A stretch of DNA of 64,000 nt from positions 722,634-786,633 of the forward strand of contig JACVVK020000328.1 of NCBI GenBank assembly GCA_018292915.2, given 5' to 3'. The DNA comes from Batillaria attramentaria. Taxonomy: Eukaryota; Mollusca; Gastropoda; Batillariidae. Numbering within the stretch: position 1 is the first letter of the stretch; every line of letters starts with the position of its first letter. This document shows positions 1 to 9,237 of the stretch, piece after piece. The position numbers and the translations under genes are program-made. The notes under the pieces were generated by a model. It searched no databases. It was not told the DNA's origin and saw only the letters and a list, made by a program, of their open reading frames with translations.

Positions 1-113
1 AGATCACCTAGTACTATAAATGGGCGATCACCTTTAAGTTTGATAAGGTCAATTATACAATCCTCCAACATAGTAACGCCATTGTATATTTCAGTGTCCT
101 TGTAGTAAGGGTG
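1..113 (-). pseudogene. LINE endonuclease fragment
   Basis: Read on the minus strand this piece translates into the middle of an AP-endonuclease-like (exonuclease/endonuclease/phosphatase) domain. It ends at the window edge in PFIVLGD, the usual position of the conserved GD(F/L)N catalytic motif. It is probably the continuation of the endonuclease start at 717-835. The two are separated by a SINE and by LINE 3'-end material, so the copy is dead. The rest lies left of the window. The element clade is uncertain. Confidence 0.6.
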
Positions 114-263
114 GGTGGGTGTTTTGGGGGTTTAACGTCCTTTTCCACCACATAGGGTGATATCAAAGACGGGGCAACGATGAAAAAGCCAGCACATATA
201 TTTGGCCCCAGCCGGGATCGAACTCACGACCCGAGCATTAAAAGTCCAACGCTCTACCATTCG
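107..263 (-). mobile_element. tRNA-derived SINE (family S), copy 1
   Basis: On the minus strand the copy starts in a tRNA-like head with box A (TGGCCGAATGG in better copies) and box B (GTTCGAATCC type), which form an internal RNA polymerase III promoter. It continues into a body containing GGGGCCAAATATTTGTGCTGG and GTTGCCCCGTCTTTGATATC-like sequence, and ends in TTAAAC and a CCCACCCACCC tail. At least ten copies of this ~170-bp family lie in the window. This one has lost the first ~20 bases of its head and interrupts an endonuclease reading frame. Confidence 0.85.
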
Positions 264-264
264 T

Positions 265-598
265 GTGAATGCGTGTGATTCACGTGAGCGTGCGTGTTGG
301 GTTCAGTTCGCGGCGCTTTGAGCCGATTCATGAAATTGGGTAAAGCGCCTATACAATACTCATTATCATCATCATCAAACTCATGACTGTGTTTACTGCC
401 CGTCCCCAGTATGTATAGATTTTATTTGTTGAGATTTTCAAAACTGTGCTTACTCCTCAGCTGTGTCATGTCCGCTATGCCCTTGCCATCTTTTAGTTTA
501 GATTTCTTAGTTTAGTTGCATAGTATTAGACTTGGACATCACACATTACTTTAGGATCTGTGTTTAATATGTATGGATTTATATGTCTAGATAAATTA

Positions 599-647
<49 letters not shown>

Positions 648-717
648 CCAGAAGAAAATTTTCTGCCATCGACAGACAATAAAGTTATATTGAATTGAAT
701 TGAATTGAATTGAATCA
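265..717 (+). mobile_element. LINE 3'-UTR fragments with tandem-repeat tails
   Basis: This stretch looks like non-coding LINE 3' ends. A first piece carries GCGCTTTGAGCC and AAAGCGCC and ends in an ATC-type repeat near 370. A second runs through a TG tract (600-645) to a polyadenylation-like AATAAAG followed by tandem TTGAA units at 690-716. Both are plus-oriented and have no ORF. The right edge abuts the minus-strand endonuclease coding sequence exactly, so the second piece appears inserted into it. The clade is not assignable from the UTR alone; CR1/L2-like elements commonly end this way. Confidence 0.5.
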
Positions 718-1835
718 AGTGCAACAAAATGAAACTCCTCTATATAGTCAAGCATTTCCGAGTCTCTTATACTAGACAAACCCTCGATATTGTATGAAAG
801 GAATTTCATACACCTTGTTTCATCTTGTGTATGTTGTAGCGTGTCTATGTTTTCTGTCGGTGAATGCACATTTATCTCACTCGTTTTTGAGACATTCCCA
901 TTCATACTGTAAGCATTGTGTTCCTGATAGATACCTGATGCTTCTAAACCATTAGTATTCTGGTCTTGCAAACAAACAAATCTATTTACACTCTCAGATC
1001 TAGGCATTTGCAAACACACACCACTCTCTGTTTGCAAACACACAGCACTCTCTGTTTGCAAACACACAGCACTCTCTGCTTGCAAACACACACCTCTCTC
1101 TGTTTGCACACACACACCACTCTCTGTTTGCAAACACACACCACTCTCTGCTTGCAAACACACACCTCTCTCTGTTTGCAAACACACAGCACTCTCTGTT
1201 TGCAAACTCACACCACTCTCTGCTTGCAAACACACACCTCTCTCTGTTTGCACACACACACCACTCTCTGCTTTCAAACACACACCACTCTCGGCTTGCA
1301 AACACACACCACTCTCTGCTTGCAAACACACACCTCTCTCTGTTTGCACACACACACCACTCTCTGCTTTCAAACACACACCACTCTCTGATTGCAAACA
1401 CACACCTCTCTCTGTTTGCACACACACACCACTCTCTGCTTTCAAACACACACCACTCTCTGCTTGCAAACACACACCTCTCTCTGTTTGCAAACACACA
1501 GCACTCTCTGTTTGCAAACACACAGCACTCTCTGCTTGCAAACACACACCTCTCTCTGTTTGCACACACACACCACTCTCTGCTTTCAAACACACACCTC
1601 TCTCTGCTTGCAAACACACACCAGTATCTGCTTGGGAACACACACCAGTCTCTGCTTGCAAACACTCACCACTCCCTGTGACACTACTTGTCACACATAA
1701 GGACACACCAGCGGTGACATGACAAGAACTAATGCCGTCAACCGTTACTGATATCATTATTACTAACCCTACAGTACACCTCATCCGTCGAATTCTCAAC
1801 AAATATAGCAGTCCGCAAATCATCACGACTAGCAC
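717..1835 (-). pseudogene. LINE ORF: Cys-rich repeat region running into endonuclease start
   Basis: A minus-strand frame, open from 1835 to 579, has three parts. The first ~60 residues contain a hydrophobic N-terminus. About 27 tandem 8-residue units of the type VCLQAESG/VCLQTERG follow, encoded by the 24-bp minisatellite. The last part is a recognisable LINE endonuclease N-terminus (MKFLSYNIEGLSS, then DYIEEF). The endonuclease is cut at 717 by an inserted LINE tail and resumes at 1-113. The frame stays open through the repeat because 24 is a multiple of three and the unit has no stop in any minus frame. It is therefore unclear whether the repeat was ever translated. Confidence 0.45.
1008..1680. 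repeat. 24-bp minisatellite
   Basis: About 27 tandem copies of a 24-bp unit of the form CACTCTCTGCTTGCAAACAC plus four bases (plus strand), with a few subtypes: TTTGCAAA, CTTGCAAA, TTTGCACA and CTTTCAAA. Subtypes recur in a repeated order (for example the TTTGCACA then CTTTCAAA pair near 1248-1270, 1344-1370 and 1416-1442), which indicates block-wise expansion. There are no stops in the minus-strand frames. Confidence 0.95.
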
Positions 1836-2210
1836 TGCACGTGCTACCAGCAGGCGAACTGTCTATAAACACATCTTACATTTCGATACAGTTAGTACTA
1901 CAGCGCACACTAGCAGTCCTATTTTCTGGAGAAACATCCCGTGCAACACGACAAGAAACACTGGAGAGTCTGACTGCATCGGTATTAATAGCCAGCTTAC
2001 ACGAAGCAGTATCTGTATCCACCAAGGATTTTCTATTTTCAAGCTCATGTGTAACGCACAACCTACACGCACCGCCGAGACTACAAACACAGCGTTTAAG
2101 TGGAAATAGGTCCGACGATTGGACTCCGGTAACGCACGAGCAGGGTGCAACAATATTAATATGCTGTTCATGATCAGTTCTGGCAAAAACACCGAAGGTG
2201 TCTGAAGAGG
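1681..2210. other. Unassigned flank, probably older LINE sequence
   Basis: Several overlapping minus-strand frames of 120-140 codons are open here, but none resembles a known domain. The stretch continues past the RNase H LINE insertion into 4309-4620. It is plausibly the 5' part of the same minus-strand LINE whose endonuclease starts at 835. That is inferred only from position and orientation. Confidence 0.3.
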
Positions 2211-2224
2211 CCAATAAATAATGC
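2211..2224. repeat. Target-site duplication, left copy
   Basis: CCAATAAATAATGC here is repeated exactly at 4295-4308 and brackets the RNase H LINE. The apparent start codon of the reverse-transcriptase frame (2221-2223) lies inside this duplication, so it is not the element's own start. Confidence 0.9.
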
Positions 2225-3117
2225 CTATTTTTATTAACCAATTTTTAACCGGACGATCTATCCGTGTCCGTATTGGCTCCAACTTATCAGACTGTCAGGA
2301 GCAGGAGATGGGTGTTCCCCAGGACAGCATTCTATCCCCTGTTCTTTTTAGCCTAAAAATTAACAATATTGTTAAAGGAACAGATGCTTCTCTATTCGTT
2401 GACGACTTCGCCCTTTGTGTCAAAGGCAAGTCGCTTCGCCGGGTGGAGAGGCATCTGCAGCTTTGTGTAAATAGTGTCAAAAAATGGGTTGCTGATAATG
2501 GTTATAAGTTTTCTCCGTCCAAAACATTATGCATGCACTTCACCAAAATCCATGGGGTCTTTCCGGAACCCGATCTTTCTATTGATGGTTCCCCTATTAA
2601 AGTTGTCCAGGAAGCGAAGTTTCTTGGGCTCATTTTTGACCGTAGGCTCACCTTTCTTAGCCACATCAAATATTCGCGAGCCTCTTGTATGAAAGCACTG
2701 GACGTCCTCCGGGTCGTTGGTCACACCGACTGGGGTGGTGACCGTACCGTCCTGTTGCGTTTATACCGAGCTCTTGTTCGTTCCAAGCTGGATTATGGGT
2801 GCATTGTTTATAGCTCTGAATCCAAGTCCACTCTTAAACTTCTTAACACTGTTCATCACGAAGGTCTTCGTATCTGTCCGGGCGCCTTCAGAACGTCCCC
2901 AGTCCATAGTTTGTATGCTGAGGCAGGTGAACTCTCTCTGGCGCTCCGCCGCACTCGTCTCACGCTCAACTATGTCCTGAAGCTGAAGGCTAACCCGGAC
3001 AACCCTGCCCATAACTGTGTTTTTACCCAGTCTGTGAGGACCTTTTTGGTGTTCATAAAAATGAACCTAAACCCCTGTCCCTCCGCGTCCGACCCCTTTT
3101 ACAGGAGGCCGGAGTAG
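2225..3117 (+). pseudogene. LINE reverse transcriptase, C-terminal part
   Basis: The frame begins inside the palm, has the B' motif as GVPQDSILSP (the usual Gly is Asp here), and the catalytic C motif as FVDDF instead of the common FADD or YADD. A thumb-like region with KLDYGC follows. The frame drifts out near 3030, and homologous sequence resumes in another frame before the RNase H. The Gly-to-Asp change and the frameshift mean it is not functional. Confidence 0.75.
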
Positions 3118-3284
3118 ATATCGACACTGTTGAGGAAACTCTGTTTCCAACCACCCCTCCCTGGACACTTCCCACCCCTGAGGTCAGGCTGGACCTGACC
3201 ATCCACAAAAAAGATCAGACCCCAGATACTATCTATCTTCATGGGCTGCAGCAGATCCTGGCCGACTTCCCGGGCTTCCGCTGG

Positions 3285-3776
3285 ATCTTTACCGACGGGT
3301 CCAAGTCTGAGGATGGTCGTGTTGGGGCTGCTGCAGTCATGGACGGTCGTGTTTTTAATAGACGCTTAGCGAACGGTAGTTCTGTGTACAGTGCTGAACT
3401 GCGGGCCATTTTACTCGCACTTCGGCTCGTATACCAGTCTATTGATTGTAATTTTTTAATCTTGTCAGACTCCTTGTCGGCTCTCCAGGTTCTGCATGGC
3501 AGAAGATTGGATCACCCCCTTCTGGTGTTGATCCATGAACTGCATGCATCCTTGATTGCCGACAACAAGGACATTGTTTTCATTTGGATCCCAGGTCATG
3601 TCGGCATCCGAGGAAACAGGTGCGCTGATCGGGCTGCGAATGCTGCTCGCGATGGCCCTGTGGAGGATGAGCGCATAGCCTGTTCTGATTTTAAACCTTT
3701 AGTTTCCGAGTTTGTTCGAAAGGAGTGCTGCTCTCCCGGAGAACAAACTGTTCAAAGTTCTTCCAAACATCTGTGA
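3285..3776 (+). pseudogene. LINE RNase H domain
   Basis: The RNase H signature residues are all visible: TDGSK (Asp) at about 3292, SAELRA (Glu), LSDSLSAL (Asp), then IPGHVGIRGN and CADRAA (Asp). The open frame starts upstream of the first Met at 3339, because TDGS precedes it in the same frame. It shifts into the C-terminal knuckle frame near 3715. Confidence 0.75.
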
Positions 3777-4068
3777 TAACCTCCCTCGCTGTCGACCTAA
3801 TCGGCGCGAGGAGGTAGTTCTTAGCCGGCTCCACATTGGGCATACCTACATCACCCATTCCCATCTGTTGAAGGGGGAGGATCCCCCTTGGTGTGTCCCA
3901 TGCCACGAGTCTTTTACTGTTGAGCACTTCCTAATTTCATGTATGGATCTCACTGAGATCCGTGCCAAACATTATTGTGCAGACTCACTGAAGGTGCTGT
4001 TCAGGGATGTCCCTCCCGACAGCATCTTCAGTTTCCTGAAAGAGGTCACCCTGTTCTATAAATTATAG
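3712..4068 (+). pseudogene. LINE C-terminal zinc-knuckle region
   Basis: The frame ends a typical I/Jockey-type ORF2. It has RLHIGHT, then a Cys-Cys-His-Cys knuckle (WCVPCHE then TVEHFLISC), then about 35 residues to the stop. It overlaps the RNase H frame by ~65 bases because of a frameshift between them. Confidence 0.7.
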
Positions 4069-4308
4069 ACTTCAAATATTCAGTCTTTCACTGACCACCT
4101 ATGTTTGTTTTTTTTTAAGTCCACAAAGAAGTCTCATTTAGACCCGATAGATTTTTCATATTTATTTACATCTTGTTTTAAAGCGGGAATTTTTATGTTT
4201 TATAGGACCTGGCAGGAAGGGACTTTCATGAGCCCCGAATTAGCCTTTGTTGCTTGCGCGGCGTTAAGCCCTAAATGAGTAACTAACTAACTAACCAATA
4301 AATAATGC

Positions 4309-4822
4309 ATGCAACTATGTGTGTCACAGTGACCTACCGGTCCATCCAGGCAAGTCCTGTCCACGGGCTTCGTGGACTGACGTCGGTCATGGGCCAGGCC
4401 AGCACTTCATTTCTTCGGTTTCTTCTGTGCCTGGGGAAATTTCGGTGACGAAGAAAACTGCCCGCTCTTCCTCCCCCCACTCTGCTTCACATTTCTGCTA
4501 TTTGCTGGTTTCTTTGGCACTGCACCGTCACCTGCTCCAGAAAACGTCAGACACCAGTCGCCGGGTAGCTGTGCTTGTACTTGTGTAGTTCCCACTGACA
4601 TACTTCTGGTGGCCACTGAGAGAGAGAGAGAGATGTACTCAGCAGTCTTTAGAAGCCGCCAACGGAGACCGGGAAAAAAATCAAAGATACTTCCCGTTAC
4701 CATGGAGGAAAACAGAATCGTGTTTCCTTTGTCCTTTGTTTCCTTTGTTTCCTTGTCCGGGTCCTGTTTGCTCCAATGGTTATCAGCAAAACAAAAGTCA
4801 ACAACAAATCCTATCCGTCAAC

Positions 4823-4865
<43 letters not shown>

Positions 4866-4990
4866 GGAGCCATACGGGTCTGGATCTCACCGTGACAAGA
4901 AAGCTCAGATTCCATTTGCTTTTTCAATATCAATCAGACAGTCAAGCAATCAATCAATAAATAAACTGATGGACTCATTCTTACTCCCAC
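4309..4990. other. Unassigned sequence with AC tract
   Basis: This is the right flank of the RNase H LINE. A minus-strand frame (4407-4703) ends in a Ser/Lys-rich tail, FPQAQKKPKK. That could be the end of a LINE ORF1 belonging to the minus-strand element further left, but nothing in it is diagnostic. An AC microsatellite lies at about 4825-4862. No host exon is evident. Confidence 0.3.
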
Positions 4991-4991
4991 T

Positions 4992-4995
<4 letters not shown>

Positions 4996-5028
<33 letters not shown>

Positions 5029-5067
5029 CTCATCCTTGGAAAATAAAGTTTCAGTCAGTCAGTCAGT

Positions 5068-5103
<36 letters not shown>

Positions 5104-5199
5104 TGGGGCCAAATATTTGTGCTGGCTTTTTCATCGTTGCCCCGTCTTTGATATCACCCGTATGTGGTGGGAAAGGACGTTAAACCCCAAACACCCAAC

Positions 5200-5237
<38 letters not shown>

Positions 5238-5240
5238 CTC
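4996..5240. repeat. TC microsatellites and tandem TCAG LINE tail
   Basis: TC tracts lie at about 4996-5025, 5070-5101 and 5201-5236. At 5040-5070 an AATAAAG followed by tandem TCAG units looks like the 3' terminus of a plus-strand LINE. Confidence 0.8.
5103..5202 (+). mobile_element. SINE family S, 3' half (copy 2)
   Basis: The body from GGGGCCAAATATTTGTGCTGG to TTAAACCCC and ACACCCAACC is present, but the tRNA-like head is missing. It is wedged between TC tracts. Confidence 0.8.
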
Positions 5241-5590
5241 TTATCGTCCTCAGTGTGTTCTTGGGTGTTGCAAGCTCAGGCGTGTGTAGTTTGCACAATT
5301 AAGCAAGGTATATCGTCTGCCCGTAATGCATGGCGATGCATGTAAACAAACCCGGCTGACCCAGACACACACACACACACAGTTGTGTGTCATTGTCATG
5401 CAACTCAGTTGTGGGGAACTTGTACACAATATAAGTGCACATCTTAAGTAACGCCCTCTAAGTTTGCGTAAGCAGGAAGGATTAGTGGGAACTGTAATTA
5501 AAAGTTCAAAGTTCGTTTCAGAGAAACCACCCCGGCGACCATCATGGTTGTACACGGGGAGGTCCACTCAAATTACACACGGCAAATATT
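5241..5590. other. No gene recognised
   Basis: Mixed-composition sequence with a short AC tract near 5370. Frames on either strand are short and resemble nothing known. Confidence 0.5.
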
Positions 5591-5604
5591 AGTATGTACA
5601 TCAT

Positions 5605-5835
5605 ACTGCCTTACCTTACCCTTACCCTTACCATACCCTTACCTTTACCTTTCCTACCTTATCCTTACCTTATGCCATTTGCACCTCGCGTAAATGCACA
5701 ACGGTGGTCTAGTAGGCTTTGCGAATGCACCATACCACTAACCCTAATCCTGAACCCTAACCTTGAATCTCACCCTAAACCTAACCATCAGTGAATCTAC
5801 CCGTAAACCATAACCCTAGCTCTAAACCTAAACCC
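5605..5835. repeat. Degenerate telomere-like CCTTACC/CCCTAA tract
   Basis: The left half (5605-5672) is made of CCTTACC-type units. The right half (5735-5835) contains several CCCTAA/CCTAACC units with variable spacers. The animal telomere repeat read on this strand is CCCTAA, so this could be a decayed interstitial telomeric block or a chance simple repeat. It is not a functional chromosome end. Confidence 0.5.
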
Positions 5836-6890
5836 ATTTAAACATTTACTGCGCCGCTCACGTTGTTAGCTGAATCAGATCTTAACATAGATAAATTTGT
5901 CTCAGAGTCATGAATATGAATGAGCGCAATCTGTACAAATTATATTTTTTATGTGCAGTAAGTGTAATAGCTATTTTAAATGGTGCATACCAGTAACTCT
6001 AAGATTATTTTGTGTGATACATGTATTTAACTAACAGAAATCTCTATCTTAATGATAGTGTGTATTGCCCATTATTTTATGTGTTTCTTCATTTGATGTC
6101 GCGTGTATTATCGGCTTCACCACCACACCTGATTTTCCCGCTCGGGATAATAAAGATTTATTTGATTGATTTGATTTAATATCAGGAGTGTTTTCCTTGT
6201 TCATTATTTGTGCGCTGTAGCTCTTTAGCTTACTGTGTTAAAGTTATTATGCGTTAATTTTTTTTTCAAAATACAGCATCTGCATATAAGATAAAGAATC
6301 TATCCTCTCATAGCAGTATTTACGACGCAGACAAGACATAGAAGGACTCGGTTTTTTGTTTGTTTGTTTGTTTTTGTTTTGTTTGTTTGTTTGTTTGTTG
6401 TCTTAAAGAAGGCGAGATAAACTCAAAACCTGTTCCCACGCCGGGACGTTCTGCTTCTTGACGCTTTACACGAACAGAAAATGAAATGCCAATGCCTTCA
6501 TGCCAAGTTTACCACAACTATTGACGCCTTCAGGCTTACGCTTTAATGGTACTGAGCTTTGGGTCATAGTGTGCTGTTGGGCAGAATTGATCTGAATCAC
6601 AGACAAAAAAATTCTTGTTAGTAATAAATGCGGTGTGTGCACTTAAAATGCTTATTTTTAAGTTTAGGCCAATTACTCCGTTCCTTCAACATAATGCATA
6701 TCCCCGAAGAGTAAATTCTGTCACTCAGTCTGTTTTCTACTAGACCTTGTTGAGTTAGTGGCCTTCGCCACGGAGTGTTTTGTTTTGTGACCGACAGATC
6801 GACTGACGCCAAAATAATGTTGCATTGTGCTGCTCACGGAAAGTATCCATTTCCTCTCATCCTGTTTTGGTGCGATACAAAACTGCACAA
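5836..6890. other. AT-rich non-coding stretch with a LINE tail
   Basis: No exon is evident. At 6130-6178 a sequence with CGGGATAATAAAG followed by tandem TTTGATTGATTTGAT-like units resembles the 3' terminus of a plus-strand LINE. A (TTTG)n tract lies at 6356-6400. Confidence 0.45.
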
Positions 6891-6892
6891 TA

Positions 6893-6974
6893 CAGTTTCA
6901 AGTAATAATAATAATAATAATAAATTGTTTTTATACTGCGCAGAAAATCTGCCCAAGAGAGCACTCAGTGCGCG

Positions 6975-7020
<46 letters not shown>

Positions 7021-7030
7021 GCGCGCGCGG
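6893..7030 (-). mobile_element. CR1/L2-like LINE 3'-UTR fragment with AC/CG tract
   Basis: An AAT repeat at the left, a degraded copy of the TTTATA...GCGC box and a GCGC-AC tract occur in the same order as in the 3' UTR at 31261-31400, where the coding end is attached. Orientation is inferred from that copy. The AC tract ends in CGCGCGCG, a potential Z-DNA stretch. Confidence 0.5.
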
Positions 7031-7387
7031 CAGATGTGGGATACAGAGGAGGATACGGTAAAAATTTTAGTGGAAAGTACATGTATAATACGCGACGGTA
7101 GATACTGAGCCGACAGTCTTGTGATAATAACAATACGAAATGTAGACACAACTTTCATCCCTAGGCTTGCACATGACGTTACTCTATTCACTGTGTTGTT
7201 GGTGGCTGTGGTGTTGTTGCTGTTGTCGTTGGTGGTGGTGGTGTTGTTGTTGAATGCTACGCAAGTATAGATTTGAACCGAAACAGAAGAACTACTTCAG
7301 GCATCTAATATTCAATTTTTTCCGCTTTCCGCGTTGAATGCCGAATACCGAACGTGTCAAATATAATTCAGCGTATTCGAGGTATGC

Positions 7388-7442
<55 letters not shown>

Positions 7443-7986
7443 AGCACAGTCGCCTACGCCGATCTCATAGTAATGTTGCCAACACCGGATTTTCATATTT
7501 TCCTGCTTCCTCTGTTTAGACGACAACAGATGAAACGACCTACACAAATTCAGTCTGAAACGCTTTCACGAGAAATTCCCGGCTGATTCTATCCACTGTA
7601 ATGGTTGATAATTTATGTGCCTAGATTAGCTGCGGTGTGTGTTTTGTGATAACGAAAACAGCTGTCACAGTATCATGCGTGAAGCGAGGGCGACTCAGTG
7701 TTGTATAATAATGTATGCAGTGTGGATCACATGAAAGAAAAAGGCAACTGAGTATAAATAATGAATACTGAAACATCTTCAGCCGAAGTCTTTACTCGTT
7801 CTCAAAAAATGTTACTCAGTTCTAGATAGCTCTGTGATAGATGTATGCTTACGTTGGAGATCCTTGTGATAGGAAAACTGATGCGTATACACGCCAACCA
7901 ACGACTCTGATATATGATACCTGTGAAAACATGTGTGTAGCATGCAGGTGACCCAGTTACAAAAAAAACCCAAGGTCAACGATAGT

Positions 7987-8017
<31 letters not shown>

Positions 8018-8154
8018 GTGCACTGCATAATAGTGTACAAACCAGATCTGTGTAAGCGAATCTGATCACACCCCTACACACCACCAAGTACATCACCCCC
8101 AGACTAACAACCACACACACCTAAGTTCGGCTTGGCATGACATTTGTGGATGTA

Positions 8155-8206
<52 letters not shown>

Positions 8207-8220
8207 CTGACAACTACAGT
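7031..8220. other. Non-coding with microsatellites
   Basis: Contains a GTT/GGT-rich patch (7195-7255), a TG tract (7388-7438), a TC tract (7986-8014) and a TG tract (8159-8204). No convincing exon. Confidence 0.6.
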
Positions 8221-8418
8221 TACACGTATTATATTCTTGCGAGCTTAATAATAATAAATAAAATGGGTACTTAAAAAGACGCCCTCCCTCTCGCGGGAGC
8301 TCAGGGCGCCTTACAAAGAACGCACACCCACTCACCCAGAACACACACGACATGCCTCCACACATACATTTAACTAAAAACACATGATGTGCAGCATCAT
8401 ACACGGGCTGCCCCTGGC

Positions 8419-8457
<39 letters not shown>

Positions 8458-8484
8458 ACCAGCAAGATGAAGATGTGGCAACAG

Positions 8485-9237
8485 TTATTGGTTGAAGGCT
8501 GTGAAGAGGTGGGTTTTCAACTTTGTTTTGAAAGATAGTTTTGTGTCTGCATATCTGATCGAGACTGGGAGATCATTCCAACAAGTCGGACCCTGGTATG
8601 AATAACTACGCTGACCAAAGGTCTTTGTCTTGACATGAGGGACACGGAATTTCCGAGTGTCAGCAGCAGAACGAAGTTGTCTAGATGGAGTGTAAAGCTG
8701 AAGCAAAGAAGACAGATATGGAGGACAGGAGGAGGTGACACAGTTGTGTGTAAGGGATGAAATCTTGTATTGAATTCTAGAGGACACAGGCAACCAGTGC
8801 AGAGTGCGAAGAAGGGGTGTGACGTGATCTGATTTCTTTGCTTTAAGCACTAAGCGAGCAGCAGCATTTTGAACCTTTTGAAGTCTGTTCAGGAGGAACT
8901 GAGGGCAGCCAGCCAGGAGGGCATTGCAGTAGTCCAGCTTCGACAAGACAAAAGCACAAACAAGAACTTTAGTCGCATCCTCTGTGAGGTAGTGGCGGAT
9001 TGAGGCAATGCGTCTCAGCTCAATGTAGGCAGACTTACAGACGTTTGCGACCTGATTACTCATTGAGAGACTGCTGTCCAGAGTTACACCTAAGTTTTTA
9101 ACATGAGGAGAGAACTGCACTGTGGAACTGCATATTTCCATGGACTGAGGGAGTGAGGCTGACCGGGAAATTCTCGGTGAGGCAACAATCATGGCCTCAG
9201 TTTTGTCATCATTTAATTTAAGTTTATTTGAGGTCAT
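8485..9237 (-). pseudogene. LINE ORF2: C-terminal RT and thumb
   Basis: This frame continues the same protein after the one-base deletion. The Met at 9237 is internal, not a start. It contains TSNKLKLNDDKTE (RT motif D region), the NLGVTLDSSLS motif, KLDYCNALL, LHWLPVSSRIQYKI and the end motif WNDLPVSIR...FKTKLKTHLF that is typical of CR1/L2 elements. The coding end is intact. Confidence 0.88.

Larger units (their letters stand above)
2225..4294 (+). mobile_element. 5'-truncated LINE with RT and RNase H (I/Jockey-like)
   Basis: The insertion runs from mid reverse transcriptase to a (TAAC)n tail at 4278-4294 and is flanked by an exact 14-bp duplication. It contains RT motifs B' and C, the thumb, an RNase H domain and a C-terminal Cys/His knuckle. 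RNase H downstream of RT is typical of I-group non-LTR elements. 5' truncation fits target-primed reverse transcription that stopped early. The reading frame is broken more than once. Confidence 0.85.

Noticed and set aside
966..1700. Plus-strand Thr/His/Leu/Cys repeat proteins across the 24-bp minisatellite
   Set aside because: They are shadows of the repeat. All frames are open because the unit length is a multiple of three and the unit contains no stop.
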